NCBI GenBank assembly: GCA_017306245.1
Contig: JAFKIY010000001.1
Location: 620,001-684,000 of the forward strand
Length of the DNA stretch: 64,000 nt
Reading direction: 5' to 3'
Source: Micrococcales bacterium
GTDB taxonomy: Bacteria > Actinomycetota > Actinomycetes > Actinomycetales > Microbacteriaceae
Below the pieces are notes generated by a model. The model worked only from the letters and a program-made list of their open reading frames with translations, was not told the DNA's origin and did not search any database. The position numbers and the translations under genes were made by a program. Shown piece after piece: positions 31,380-40,339 of this stretch (position 1 is its first letter; every line of letters starts with the position of its first letter).

Positions 31380-32084
31380 TCAGCGCAGTGGCCAGCCCGC
31401 GGTTTCCACGAAGTCGGGCTTGTGGGTGCGACGCATGTATTCGGCAAAGCTCGCCGACTGTTCGGCACTCCATTTCACCTGAAGCCGGTGAAGCTCGCCG
31501 GCAGGCACATCGAGCGTGCCGGGTTCGCGTGCGGCCAGCGCCTGGGCGACCCGTCCGGCGGCAATGGCGTCGGCACCGGCATCGTGCGCGTCCAGAAGTT
31601 CCACACCGTAGACGAGAGCCGCCGCTTCGAGCGTCCGCTTGCCCTTGCGGTACCGATCGACGGCTTTGTCGATGACGAGCGGGTCGATGATCGGGGACGG
31701 ATCCTGCAGCGGCGCGACGCCGTGCCTGATCGACTCGTGCCTGAGCAGCGACAGGTCGTAGGGTGCGTTGTAGACCACGAGCGCGAGGCCCCTGTCGAAC
31801 ACCGTGCGGATCGCCTGAACGATCTCCGCGACCACCTCGGCGGCCGGTCGACCATCCCGGCGGGCGCGTTCGGTCGTAATGCCGTGCACAGTGCTGGCCT
31901 GGAGCGGTATGTCTACGCCGGGGTCTGCCAGCCAGTCGGTGCGTTCGATGGGCTGACCGTCGGGACCGATGACGCTCACATTCGCGGACACGATGCGGCT
32001 CGTGGCGACATCGATGCCGGTTGTCTCCAGATCGAAGACTCCCAGTTTCTCGTACCAGGGTGCGGGGTTCTCGTCGGCTAACAC
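31380..32084 (-). CDS. DEDDh-type 3'-5' exonuclease
   Basis: Protein of 234 residues with the exonuclease fold of DNA polymerase III epsilon: motif I FDLETTGID (D and E near residue 18-20), motif II VYNAPYDLSLL and motif III HDAGADAIAAGR with the catalytic histidine. It lacks the polymerase-binding tail, so a role in DNA or RNA trimming is more likely than polymerase proofreading. The GTG start at 32084 lies 6 bases after TAGGCT, supporting a leaderless transcript. It converges on rpmE2 and is divergent from the hydrolase gene. Confidence 0.9.
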   Translation of the reverse strand: MLADENPAPWYEKLGVFDLETTGIDVATSRIVSANVSVIGPDGQPIERTDWLADPGVDIPLQASTVHGITTERARRDGRPAAEVVAEIVQAIRTVFDRGLALVVYNAPYDLSLLRHESIRHGVAPLQDPSPIIDPLVIDKAVDRYRKGKRTLEAAALVYGVELLDAHDAGADAIAAGRVAQALAAREPGTLDVPAGELHRLQVKWSAEQSASFAEYMRRTHKPDFVETAGWPLR

Positions 32085-32161
32085 ACGTTCAGCCTAGGGC
32101 CGACCGCAGTCATTGTCTGCGCTGCGCCGATGGGAGGCGCCCGTTGCCTAGACTGGAAGCG

Positions 32162-33061
32162 ATGACTGCCCATTCGCCCTATGCTGCACAACTTGACAAA
32201 ATTCCCGTCGAACACCGCGAGGCGGCCATCCTCGGCAGCGAAACCCGCTACTGGGTTTACGGACCCGAGGATGCCGAAACCACGATCGTCGTCGTGCACG
32301 GGTACCGCGGGGAGCACCACGGTCTCGAGCCGATCGTCGCCCACCTGCCCGAATACCGGTTCATCAGCGCCGATCTCCCGGGATTCGGCGAGTCGACGCC
32401 GCTCAAGGATCAATCCCATTCGATCGACGGCTACGCGGCGTGGCTCGACGCGTTCATGGCCGAACTCGAGGTTCGCGGCACGGCCGTGGTCCTCGGCCAC
32501 TCCTTCGGCACGATCGTGGCCTCTTCCGCCGTTGCGAACGGGCTGCAGACCCCCGCCCTCATCCTCGTGAATCCGATCGCCATGCCGGGGGCGAAGGGTC
32601 CGCGGCCGGTCGCCACCGCGGTCACGGTGTTGTATTACCGGGTTGCCGCGAAGCTGCCGCGCCGGCTCGGCCGGGCGCTCCTCAACAACTGGCTCGTCGT
32701 GCAATTCATGAGCTCGAGCCTGGTGAAAACGAAGGACAAGGCACTGCGGAAATGGATCCATCGCGAACATCACACGTTCTTCAGCCGGTTCTCGGATCGC
32801 GATACGGTCGTGGAGGCGTTCGACGCCTCCGTGAGTGCGGATGTGAGCCAGTTCGCCTCCGAGATCGCCGTCCCGACGCTGCTCGTGGCCGCGCAGCTCG
32901 ATGACATCACGCCCGTGTCGGCCCAGTACATCCTGCAGCGCATGTTTCCGGATGCGCGACTGAGGGTTCTGGGCGGCGTCGGCCATCTCATCCACTACGA
33001 GGTTCCCGATCTGGCGGCGGACGCGATCCGCGACTTCCTCGACGGGCTGCCGGGCTCGTGA
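32162..33061 (+). CDS. Alpha/beta-fold hydrolase
   Basis: Protein of 299 residues with the alpha/beta hydrolase fold: VHGYRGEHHGL as oxyanion-hole loop, the nucleophile elbow GHSFGT (serine near residue 115), and a C-terminal GGVGHLIHYE with the catalytic histidine. The substrate is unknown. TAGACT and 7 bases precede the ATG, a leaderless signature; the frame is open 141 bases further up without homology. Its stop overlaps the start of the glycosyltransferase gene as GTGA, so the two are translated together. Confidence 0.9.
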   Translation: MTAHSPYAAQLDKIPVEHREAAILGSETRYWVYGPEDAETTIVVVHGYRGEHHGLEPIVAHLPEYRFISADLPGFGESTPLKDQSHSIDGYAAWLDAFMAELEVRGTAVVLGHSFGTIVASSAVANGLQTPALILVNPIAMPGAKGPRPVATAVTVLYYRVAAKLPRRLGRALLNNWLVVQFMSSSLVKTKDKALRKWIHREHHTFFSRFSDRDTVVEAFDASVSADVSQFASEIAVPTLLVAAQLDDITPVSAQYILQRMFPDARLRVLGGVGHLIHYEVPDLAADAIRDFLDGLPGS

Positions 33062-34122
33062 AGGTTATTTTCGACTGCCGCTACACGCGCATCGGCAGGC
33101 ATGACGGGATCAGCCGGTACACCGCGGGGGTCGTGGAGGCGTTCAGCCGCCTCCACCCGGTGACGATGCTCATCAGCGACCCCCGGCAATTGGAGATGCT
33201 TCCCGATGTGCCGTGGATTCTGGGGTACTCCCCGACGAGCCTGCGGGAGCCGTGGGTTTCGCTCATCGTGAATCGCGCGCACCCCGACGTCGTCTTCAGC
33301 CCGATGCAGACGATGGGATCCATCGGCCGCAGGTACAAGCTCATCCTGACCCTCCACGACCTCATCTACTACAACAATCCGACGCCGCCGCGTGATTTGC
33401 CGTGGTTCGTCCGACTCGGATGGCGTTTGTTCCATCTCGCGTACTGGCCCCAGCGCCTCGTTCTCAACCGCGCGGATGCGATCGTCACCGGAACCGAGGT
33501 CGCGAAGGGCCAGATCCTGGACAGGAAGCTCACGAAGCGCCCGATCACCGTGGTGAGCAGCGCGGTCGAGCCCGCGGCGCGGATTCGCTCGCCGCGGCGC
33601 GACAAGACCCTCGTGTACATGGGATCGTTCATGCCGTACAAGAACGTGGAGGCGCTCGCTTCGGCGCTCACCGAACTCCCCGGGTACCGGCTCCAGCTCC
33701 TCAGCCGAATCAGCGACAGCGACCGTGCGCGGTATTCCGCCCTCGCGCCGGAGGGCGCCATCGAATTCTTCGACGGGGTAACGGATGAGCAGTACACGGG
33801 GCTGCTCGAGCGGGCTACGGCCCTGGCCACCGCATCACTCGAGGAGGGATTCGGCATTCCGCTCATTGAGGCACTCGCCATGGGTACGCCCGTGGTGTGC
33901 ACGGACATTCCCGTGTTTCACGAGGTCGCGGGGGAGGGGGCGGCATATTTCGACCCGCACAGCCCCTCGGATATCGCCCGCGTTGTCCGGTCTCTGGAGG
34001 ATGACACCGTCTGGGAGCAGTTGTCCGCGGCGGGACCGGCTCAGGCGGCGAAGTTCACCTGGGATCGTTCAGCCGAGAAGCTGCTGGCGCTCGCCCGCTC
34101 ACTGGTTTCCGACGTCAGCTGA
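33058..34122 (+). CDS. GT4-family glycosyltransferase
   Basis: Protein of 354 residues with two Rossmann-like halves: N-terminal CRYTRIGRHDGISRYTAG and the C-terminal donor domain VYMGSFMPYKNVEAL, ATASLEEGFGIPLIEALAMG with the E-x7-E motif. It resembles mannosyl- or glucosyltransferases of group 1, for cell-envelope glycans or glycolipids; acceptor and sugar are unknown. It starts at GTG 33058, overlapping the hydrolase by 4 bases, and its 3' end overlaps the convergent ybaK-like gene by 8 bases. Confidence 0.88.
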   Translation: MKVIFDCRYTRIGRHDGISRYTAGVVEAFSRLHPVTMLISDPRQLEMLPDVPWILGYSPTSLREPWVSLIVNRAHPDVVFSPMQTMGSIGRRYKLILTLHDLIYYNNPTPPRDLPWFVRLGWRLFHLAYWPQRLVLNRADAIVTGTEVAKGQILDRKLTKRPITVVSSAVEPAARIRSPRRDKTLVYMGSFMPYKNVEALASALTELPGYRLQLLSRISDSDRARYSALAPEGAIEFFDGVTDEQYTGLLERATALATASLEEGFGIPLIEALAMGTPVVCTDIPVFHEVAGEGAAYFDPHSPSDIARVVRSLEDDTVWEQLSAAGPAQAAKFTWDRSAEKLLALARSLVSDVS

Positions 34123-34576
34123 CGTGCGCGACCTCGCCCGCGGTCAATGCGATGAGGCTGTCGGGGTCGATGCTGAACACCGCGGTCGAGGTCCCCGCGG
34201 CGGCCCACACGCGCTCGTACCGCAGGAGATCGGAATCGATGACTGTGCGCAGCGTTGACGTGTGACCGAACGGAGGCACGCCGCCGATCGAGTATCCGGT
34301 TGTTTCCTTCACCCGCCGCGCATCAGACATGGTCACGGTCGCGCCCAGTTCCCGGCCGAGTAGCGCGGTATCCACGCGGTTGGGGCCGGATACGAGGGCG
34401 ATGAGCGGCTCACCGTCGGCGAGCAGCACGAGGCTCTTGACGATCGCGCCCACCTCGCAGCCGACCGCTTCGGCCGCCTCGACGGCGGTGTGCGTGCTCT
34501 GGTCCATCGTCACCACCTGGACGGTGAACCCGAGTTCTTTCGCGGCATCGGTGAACCGCGCGACTGCATCCGCCAC
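34115..34576 (-). CDS. YbaK/EbsC-family aminoacyl-tRNA deacylase
   Basis: Protein of 153 residues of the YbaK/ProXp fold that hydrolyses mischarged tRNA, usually Cys- or Ala-tRNA(Pro). Conserved: GAIVKSLVLLADGEP with the catalytic lysine, ALVSGPNRVD, and the substrate-loop GGVPPFGH. It starts at GTG 34576, sharing one base with the stop of the phosphatase gene upstream. The trio sirtuin, histidine phosphatase and YbaK forms one unit. Confidence 0.92.
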   Translation of the reverse strand: MADAVARFTDAAKELGFTVQVVTMDQSTHTAVEAAEAVGCEVGAIVKSLVLLADGEPLIALVSGPNRVDTALLGRELGATVTMSDARRVKETTGYSIGGVPPFGHTSTLRTVIDSDLLRYERVWAAAGTSTAVFSIDPDSLIALTAGEVAHVS

Positions 34577-35217
34577 TAGCTGACTCCTTTCGCTTCCCGC
34601 TCTTCGAGCGCATTCTGCTGTTCAAGATCTTCGTCCCCTTCAACCACCGAGGCCCGTTCGATCGGGTCGTCGAACTCGATCAGTTCGAGGGAACCGCCGA
34701 TGTGCCGAAAACTGTGGATGGAACCGTTCGTGATCGGGACGCCGCGCTGGATGGGTGCTTCCACCGCCATGAGCAGCGTGCGAATGACCGCGCCGTGCGA
34801 GCACACGATGAGACGGCGGCCCGGATTTCCCTCGGCGAGCTGGAGGAGGGCGGGGATGACGCGGGCGGCAACTGCTTCGCGGGATTCCCGGCCGGGCACC
34901 GGCGTCGTCCCGGGGTAACGGCGCGCGATTTGCCTGTCGGTGAGCCCTTCCGCTTCGCCGTAGTTGCGTTCCGCGAGTTCGGGAACAGGGGAAGGGTCCA
35001 TGAGGCCCAGTTCCGCGCTGATGATTGTCGCCGTTTCGGATGCCCGCGAGAGCGGGCTCGTGTAGACGCCGTCCCAGCTGCGTCGGGCAAGCAGCCGCCC
35101 CGCGCGGAGCGCCTGAGCGCGCCCGGTTTCGTTGAGCGGAATGTCGGTGGTGCCCTGGACGCGGTGCGCTCGATTCCAGTCGGTTTCGCCGTGGCGAACA
35201 AGGTAGAGGAACGTCAC
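34576..35217 (-). CDS. Histidine phosphatase family protein
   Basis: Phosphoglycerate mutase-like phosphatase with the catalytic LVRHGETDWN motif at the N-terminus and the second histidine in IVCSHGAVIR. ERNYGEAEG supplies the acidic residue. The substrate is not predictable. I prefer GTG 35217 (213 residues), which puts the RHG motif at the usual position with AAAGGGCGG upstream; GTG 35247 (223 residues) would overlap the sirtuin stop as GTGA and is also possible. The acidic C-terminus (EGDEDLEQQNALEERE) is not part of the fold. Confidence 0.88.
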   Translation of the reverse strand: MTFLYLVRHGETDWNRAHRVQGTTDIPLNETGRAQALRAGRLLARRSWDGVYTSPLSRASETATIISAELGLMDPSPVPELAERNYGEAEGLTDRQIARRYPGTTPVPGRESREAVAARVIPALLQLAEGNPGRRLIVCSHGAVIRTLLMAVEAPIQRGVPITNGSIHSFRHIGGSLELIEFDDPIERASVVEGDEDLEQQNALEEREAKGVS

Positions 35218-35243
35218 TACCGCACCACCGCCCTTTCCACGTC

Positions 35244-36059
35244 TCACGCGCCCTTCAGCGATTCCGCGAGCGCTGCGAGGGCCTGGGTTGTTCCGGCTTC
35301 CAGCCTAACGGTGGCGCGGTTGTCTCCCTTCGTCGGGCCACGGTTGATGATCACGACGGGATGGTTCAGCCTGGCGGCCAGGTCCAGCAGCCGAATGCCG
35401 GAATTCACGGCGAGGGACGATCCGGCGATGAGCAGGGCATCGGCTTCCCGCACAACCGCTGCGGCAGCGTCGAAGCGGGGTTTGGGAATGAGTTCGCCGA
35501 AGAAGACGACGTCGGGTTTCAGCATCCCGCCGCAATTGGTGCAGTCCGGGATCGTGAATCCGGCCATTCGCCGAACGTCGACATCGCCGTCCGGCAGGAG
35601 CACGACGTCGTCGGGTAGGTCGAGCCAGGGGTTGGATTCGGTCAGCCGCGCGGCGATGTCGTCCCGGGAGAACAGCTGCCCGCAGGACAGGCACAGGACG
35701 GAGTTCATCGCGCCGTGGAGCTCAATGACCCTCGCGGATCCGGCACGACGATGGAGGTCGTCCACGTTCTGGGTGAGAACGCCGCGGATGACCCCAACCC
35801 GCTCAAGCTCGGCAAGGGCGAGGTGCCCGTCATTGGGTTTGGCGTCGGTGAAACGCCTCCAACCAAGGTGGCTGCCGGCCCAATACCGTTCGCGGCGCTC
35901 ATCATCGTCGACGAATTGCCGAAAGGACATCGGGGTGCGGCGCGGAGTCCCTTCGCCCCGGTAGTCCGGTATTCCGGAGTCAGTGCTGACGCCGGCGCCC
36001 GTGAGCACCGCGATGGATTTCCCCGCGAGAACCTCAACAGCTTCCTCGATTGCGCTCAC
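35244..36059 (-). CDS. NAD-dependent protein deacylase (sirtuin)
   Basis: Sir2-family enzyme that removes acyl groups from lysine using NAD+. Seen: GAGVSTDSGIPDYRG near residue 22, TQNVDDLHRRAG with catalytic histidine in IELHGA, and the zinc site CLSC and CTNC. About 271 residues from the GTG at 36059; TTG 36071 would add four residues. It is first in a unit with the histidine phosphatase and YbaK genes and is divergent from the methyltransferase gene, with start codons only about 40 bases apart. Confidence 0.93.
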   Translation of the reverse strand: MSAIEEAVEVLAGKSIAVLTGAGVSTDSGIPDYRGEGTPRRTPMSFRQFVDDDERRERYWAGSHLGWRRFTDAKPNDGHLALAELERVGVIRGVLTQNVDDLHRRAGSARVIELHGAMNSVLCLSCGQLFSRDDIAARLTESNPWLDLPDDVVLLPDGDVDVRRMAGFTIPDCTNCGGMLKPDVVFFGELIPKPRFDAAAAVVREADALLIAGSSLAVNSGIRLLDLAARLNHPVVIINRGPTKGDNRATVRLEAGTTQALAALAESLKGA

Positions 36060-36100
36060 ACTCCATGCCAACGCCGGATCGATCCGATATGTTTCCCCAT

Positions 36101-36919
36101 GTGTTCAGCATCACTCCGATCGACAATCCGGACGATCCGGCTCTCCACGACTACCGGAATTTGACCGATGTCGCACTTCGGCGCCTCCGCGAGCCGGAGG
36201 AGGGGCTCTATCTGGCCGAATCGACCAAGGTTATCGCGCGGGCCGTGGCTGCGGGGCATCGGCCGCGTTCGGTGCTTTTGCTCGAGAAGTGGCTGACCGA
36301 CGTGGAGCCAATACTGGCGGCCGTCCCCAATTCGGCACACCCCATCCCGGTGTTCGTCGGTTCGCCGCAGGTTCTGGAATCGGTGACCGGATTCGCCATG
36401 CACCGCGGCGCGATCGCCTCCATGCACCGGCCAGCCCTGCCATCCGTCGGCGAGGTGCTCTCCGACGCGAGACGAGTCGTGGTCATCGAGGATGTGGTCG
36501 ATCACACGAACGTCGGGGCGATTTTCCGCACGGCAGCGGGAATCGGGGCGGATGCCGTGCTCGTGACGCCGCGCTGCGCGGACCCGCTGTACCGCCGGAG
36601 CGTGCGGGTCAGCATGGGAACCGTGCTGCAGGTGCCGTGGACGAGGCTTCCGGATTGGCCGCTCGGCGCGGATCTCCTGCGCGATGCCGGGTTCGTGATT
36701 GCCGCTCTGGCCTTGTCCGACGATGCCGTGAGCCTCGACGAATTCGCCCGCGACGTACCGGAGCGCATCGCCATCGTGCTCGGCACGGAGGGAAACGGTT
36801 TGACCCGGCGTGCCATCGCGTCCGCGGACGTGACAGTGAGAATTCCGATGCGCCCCGGGGTGGATTCCCTCAACGTCGCCGCCGCGAGCGCAGTCGCGTT
36901 GTGGGCTTTGCGGGGCTGA
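36101..36919 (+). CDS. TrmH/SpoU-family RNA 2'-O-methyltransferase
   Basis: SPOUT methyltransferase acting on the ribose of tRNA or rRNA. It has an N-terminal substrate-binding domain (ALHDYRNLTDVALRR, LYLAESTKVIARA) and the C-terminal trefoil knot: motif 1 IEDVVDHTNVGAIFRTA, motif 2 IVLGTEGNGLTRR and motif 3 IPMRPGVDSLNVAAASAVAL. The GTG at 36101 (272 residues) stands 7 bases after TATGTT, as in other leaderless genes here; the ATG at 36089 (276 residues) is the alternative and would fall inside that hexamer. Confidence 0.92.
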   Translation: MFSITPIDNPDDPALHDYRNLTDVALRRLREPEEGLYLAESTKVIARAVAAGHRPRSVLLLEKWLTDVEPILAAVPNSAHPIPVFVGSPQVLESVTGFAMHRGAIASMHRPALPSVGEVLSDARRVVVIEDVVDHTNVGAIFRTAAGIGADAVLVTPRCADPLYRRSVRVSMGTVLQVPWTRLPDWPLGADLLRDAGFVIAALALSDDAVSLDEFARDVPERIAIVLGTEGNGLTRRAIASADVTVRIPMRPGVDSLNVAAASAVALWALRG

Positions 36920-36944
36920 GCCGGTTCGCTCCTATCATGGACTG

Positions 36945-38165
36945 ATGCCCGTGAGCCGAAAAACGTACATTCGCCGACGATTCGGCGTTTTCGGCGGCCT
37001 CGGGATATTTCTGCTCGCCGCGTTCTACCTTCCTGTCACGCTGCTCGCGCCCCTGCCTGCGGCGACCGCGACGACAGTCGCGACGGCCGTTCCCGACAAC
37101 CCTGCGGTCGAACTCGCCTGGCCCGGGTTCGGTTCCAGCGCGATCGGCGCGGTGGGCTTCCCCGGGGTGCTCGCCTCCAGCGGGCCAACCACCCCCCGTA
37201 CGATCGCGAGCATCACGAAAATCGTCACGAGCCTCGTCGTGTTGCAGAAGATGCCTCTTTCGGACGGCACGGATGGCCCGACGATCACCATGACATCGGC
37301 GGACGTGGAACTGTACTACAGTTTCATTGCGCGTGACGGCGAGGTTCGGCCCGTCTGGGCCGGCCTGTCGCTGACCCAGAGGCAGCTTCTCGAGGTGGTG
37401 TTGATCGCGTCGGCCAACAATTACGCGCAATCGATGGCGACGTGGGCATTCGGCTCCGAGGATGCTTTTCTCAGCGCGGCGGCGGCGTGGCTTTCCGAAC
37501 ACGGCCTGAACCACACGACCCTCCACGACTCCACGGGCATGGATCCGCGAAATACGAGCACCACCGCCGACCTCATCGCGCTCGGCAAACTTGCGATCGC
37601 CGACCCCACCGTGTCGTCGATCGTCGCGATGAAGTCGGTGAACCTCCCGTATTTCGGCACGGTCAACAACACGAATAAGCTCCTGGGGATCGACGGAGTC
37701 AGGGGAATCAAGACCGGAACGCTCGACGAGGCCGGCGCCTGCCTGCTGTTCGCCTCGGACATCGAGGTGGACGGCCATCCGGTCACGATCATCGGGGTTG
37801 TCCTCGGCGGGCCGGACCACCCCACCATCGATGCCGCGATCCGCGCGCTGCTGGCGAGTGCGGCGAAGGGATTCCGGGAACTGCCGCTCGTCACCGCCGG
37901 CGAGGTGTTCTACACCTACTCGACCGTATGGGACCAGTCTGCGAGGGCCGTCGCGTCGAAGGACGAATCTGCCCTCGTCTGGGCGGGGACCACGGTCACC
38001 AGGACGGCCACCACCGCGTCCGAGCTGCGGGAAGGGCACACGGGAGACACCGTGGGCGCCGTCACGTTCAGCGTGGGTGGCACGACAGTGTCGGTGCCTC
38101 TCGATCTGGATGGGACGGTGGCGGACCCCGGGCCCTGGTGGCGGCTCACCCACCCCTTCGGCTGA
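36945..38165 (+). CDS. D-alanyl-D-alanine carboxypeptidase (penicillin-binding, S11 type)
   Basis: Cell-wall enzyme trimming the pentapeptide of peptidoglycan. It has 406 residues with an N-terminal membrane anchor or signal (about 14-36, GVFGGLGIFLLAAFYLPVTL). Active-site motifs are S89-I-T-K92, S156-A-N158 and K-T-G in GIKTGTLDEAG. The last ~85 residues form a beta-rich domain like the PBP5 tail. TATCAT is 6 bases before the ATG (leaderless). It stands alone between the methyltransferase and desaturase genes. Confidence 0.92.
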   Translation: MPVSRKTYIRRRFGVFGGLGIFLLAAFYLPVTLLAPLPAATATTVATAVPDNPAVELAWPGFGSSAIGAVGFPGVLASSGPTTPRTIASITKIVTSLVVLQKMPLSDGTDGPTITMTSADVELYYSFIARDGEVRPVWAGLSLTQRQLLEVVLIASANNYAQSMATWAFGSEDAFLSAAAAWLSEHGLNHTTLHDSTGMDPRNTSTTADLIALGKLAIADPTVSSIVAMKSVNLPYFGTVNNTNKLLGIDGVRGIKTGTLDEAGACLLFASDIEVDGHPVTIIGVVLGGPDHPTIDAAIRALLASAAKGFRELPLVTAGEVFYTYSTVWDQSARAVASKDESALVWAGTTVTRTATTASELREGHTGDTVGAVTFSVGGTTVSVPLDLDGTVADPGPWWRLTHPFG

Positions 38166-38277
38166 CGGATTGCACCGCTTGCGGCCCGTTCACGGTTTCG
38201 TGCCGTAGAGTCGAACGCAACTGCCAAGGCATCTCACTCGCGATCGCGTCCGGGAAGTCGCCCCGAATTGAGGTCCT

Positions 38278-39378
38278 ATGTCCGGTTCCATCGCATCCCC
38301 TGTCGTCACCTTCACGAAAACCCGCCCCGGCGGCAACCGCGAAAGCCCGACCACCGAGTACTCCGCCTTTCTCAGAACCGTGAGGGACGCCGGCCTGCTT
38401 CGCCGCAGCACCCGGTTCTACTGGACCGTGTTCGGGATCATCACGCTTGCCCTCGGCGGTACCGTCGCCGGGTTCGTGCTTCTGGGAAACAGCTGGTTCC
38501 AGTTGCTCATGGCGGCAGCCCTCGGCATCATTCTCACCCAGTACGCATTCCTGGCCCACGAGGCATCCCACCGGCAGGTGTTTTTGTCCGGACCGCTCAA
38601 CGACCGGGCGGGCCGCACCCTCGCGAACCTGTTCGTGGGGATCAGCTATTCCTGGTGGATGACGAAGCACAGCCGTCACCACGCCAACCCCAACATTCTC
38701 GGGAAAGATCCCGACATCGAGCGCGATTTCGTCTCCTTCACGCCGGAGGACGCGGCGAAAGCGAAGGGACTCTACGCCTGGGCGACGCAACGTCAGGGCT
38801 ATTTGTTCTTCCCCGCGCTCCTTCTCGAAGGAATCAATCTGCACATACACGGGATTCGCACGGTGCTCGGAAAACACAAGGTCGACCGCCGGTGGGTGGA
38901 GATCAGCATGATTTTTTCCCGCATCGGTGCCTATCTCGCGGTGATTTTCCTCGTGCTGCCGGTCGGGATGGCGTTCGCGTTCCTCGGCGTGCAGCTCGCG
39001 GTCTTCGGGCTGTACATGGGAGCATCCTTCGCCCCCAACCACAAGGGGATGCCGATCCTGCCGCACGACAGCAAGGTCGATTTCCTGCGCAGGCAAGTGC
39101 TCACCTCCCGGAACATCAAGGGCGGCTGGCTCATGGACTCGTTCATGGGCGGTCTCAACTACCAGATCGAGCACCACCTGTTCCCCAACATGCCCAGGCC
39201 GCACCTGGCGCGCGCCGCCGCGATCGCGCGCGAGTACTGCGAAACGCACCGCATCGCGTACACGCAGACCTCCATCCTCGAGTCGTACGGGATCGTGATC
39301 CGATACCTCAATCGGGTGGGCCTTGCGGCCGGCGGGGATCCGTTCGACTGCCCTGCCGCGACCCAGTTCGGGCGCTAA
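38278..39378 (+). CDS. Membrane fatty acid desaturase
   Basis: Di-iron acyl desaturase of 366 residues with hydrophobic pairs (about 52-69, 74-92, and two more between 205 and 255). The three histidine boxes are HEASH (94-98), HSRHH (131-135) and HH at 299-300 (QIEHHLFPN), the front-end/acyl-lipid pattern with glutamine before the last box (Q-x2-HH). It probably adjusts membrane fluidity, for example in the cold. GAGGTCCT precedes the ATG; TAGAGT at 38206-38211 may be the -10. Its TAA overlaps the stop of the SGNH hydrolase on the other strand. Confidence 0.94.
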   Translation: MSGSIASPVVTFTKTRPGGNRESPTTEYSAFLRTVRDAGLLRRSTRFYWTVFGIITLALGGTVAGFVLLGNSWFQLLMAAALGIILTQYAFLAHEASHRQVFLSGPLNDRAGRTLANLFVGISYSWWMTKHSRHHANPNILGKDPDIERDFVSFTPEDAAKAKGLYAWATQRQGYLFFPALLLEGINLHIHGIRTVLGKHKVDRRWVEISMIFSRIGAYLAVIFLVLPVGMAFAFLGVQLAVFGLYMGASFAPNHKGMPILPHDSKVDFLRRQVLTSRNIKGGWLMDSFMGGLNYQIEHHLFPNMPRPHLARAAAIAREYCETHRIAYTQTSILESYGIVIRYLNRVGLAAGGDPFDCPAATQFGR

Positions 39379-40166
39379 CGCGCCCCGTTCGGTCCTGCGA
39401 CCTGCGTCGGGTGCGGTCGTTTGGGCGTGATTCCGTCGCCCGACGACTGGTGGCGGATGCGCCTGATCACCCACGGCACCAGGTACTCGCGCGCCCAGCC
39501 GATGTCCTCGACGCGGGCGCGGCGCCAGGTGACGGGAGGGAGAGGCTCCGGCTGGTACGGTTCGAGCTCGTGCTCGACCCCCAGGGCGTCGAGCACCATC
39601 CTCGCGATGGTGTGGTGCCCGATGGGGGAGAAATGCAGCCGGTCCGGTGCCCACATTCTCGGATCCTTGAGCTCGCGCAGCGCCCACATGTCTCCGACGA
39701 TCGCGTCGTGCCGCTGCGCAATGGCGCGCAGGTTCTCGTTGTAGATCGCGACTTTCCCGCGGGAGCGGCGAAGAACCGGGGTCATGCCGATATCCGGCCC
39801 GTTGAACAGGAGCACGGTAGCGCCGTCGGACCGCAATCGCGCGATGGCATCCTCCAGGCGGTCCGCAATCTCGTCCGGATCGGTTCCGGGCCGAATGATG
39901 TCGTTGCCGCCGGCCGAAATAGTGATGAGGTCGGGCCGAAGCTCCAGCGCCGGCTCGACCTGCTCGTCGATGATCTGCTGGAGCAACCGGCCGCGGATCG
40001 CGAGGTTCGCGTACGCGAAGTCGTCGGTTTTCGCGCCGAGCACTTCGGCGACCCGATCGGCCCAGCCTCGGTTGCCGCCGTCGCTGCGCGGCTCAGGGTC
40101 GCCTATGCCTTCGGTAAACGAGTCGCCGATCGCCACGAATCGAGACCACGGGTGCTGCTGGACCAT
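39375..40166 (-). CDS. SGNH/GDSL hydrolase
   Basis: Esterase or acyl-hydrolase of 263 residues. The four SGNH blocks are visible: GDSFTEGIGD with the catalytic serine, NLAIRGR, ISAGGNDI and DRLHFSPIGHH with aspartate and histidine. There is no signal peptide, so it is cytoplasmic. The ATG at 40166 has CATTCT 6 bases before it; GTG 40184 adds six residues. It converges on the desaturase with a 4-base overlap. The substrate is unknown. Confidence 0.92.
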   Translation of the reverse strand: MVQQHPWSRFVAIGDSFTEGIGDPEPRSDGGNRGWADRVAEVLGAKTDDFAYANLAIRGRLLQQIIDEQVEPALELRPDLITISAGGNDIIRPGTDPDEIADRLEDAIARLRSDGATVLLFNGPDIGMTPVLRRSRGKVAIYNENLRAIAQRHDAIVGDMWALRELKDPRMWAPDRLHFSPIGHHTIARMVLDALGVEHELEPYQPEPLPPVTWRRARVEDIGWAREYLVPWVIRRIRHQSSGDGITPKRPHPTQVAGPNGAR

Positions 40167-40255
40167 ATGTCCAGAATGCCTCACCGGTTCCCGTTCGGGA
40201 AACCAGGTTCGTGAAACCAGCGAATTCTCAGGTTGGGCGTTTTTGGCCCGAATTG

Positions 40256-40283
40256 CTTGCCCCCCAATCGGGGGTCATGCAAG
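40256..40283. promoter_or_regulatory. C/G-tract inverted repeat upstream of the GlsB-like gene
   Basis: CTTGC-CCCCC (40256-40265), AATC, then GGGGG (40270-40274), TCAT and GCAAG (40279-40283). The inner C5-N4-G5 dyad has the look of operators bound by CsoR/RcnR-type metal or formaldehyde repressors, but no such gene is seen nearby. It could also fold as a leader hairpin for the downstream stress gene, whose ATG lies 57 bases away. Confidence 0.3.
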
Positions 40284-40339
40284 GCTAGGGCAACGCCACC
40301 ACACCGCGGGGGCATTGAATGACCAATGAGGAGGTCGTC

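Noticed and set aside
38243..38252. CGCGATCGCG palindrome before the desaturase gene
   Set aside because: A 10-base GC-rich palindrome without flanking symmetry or placement at a promoter; probably chance.
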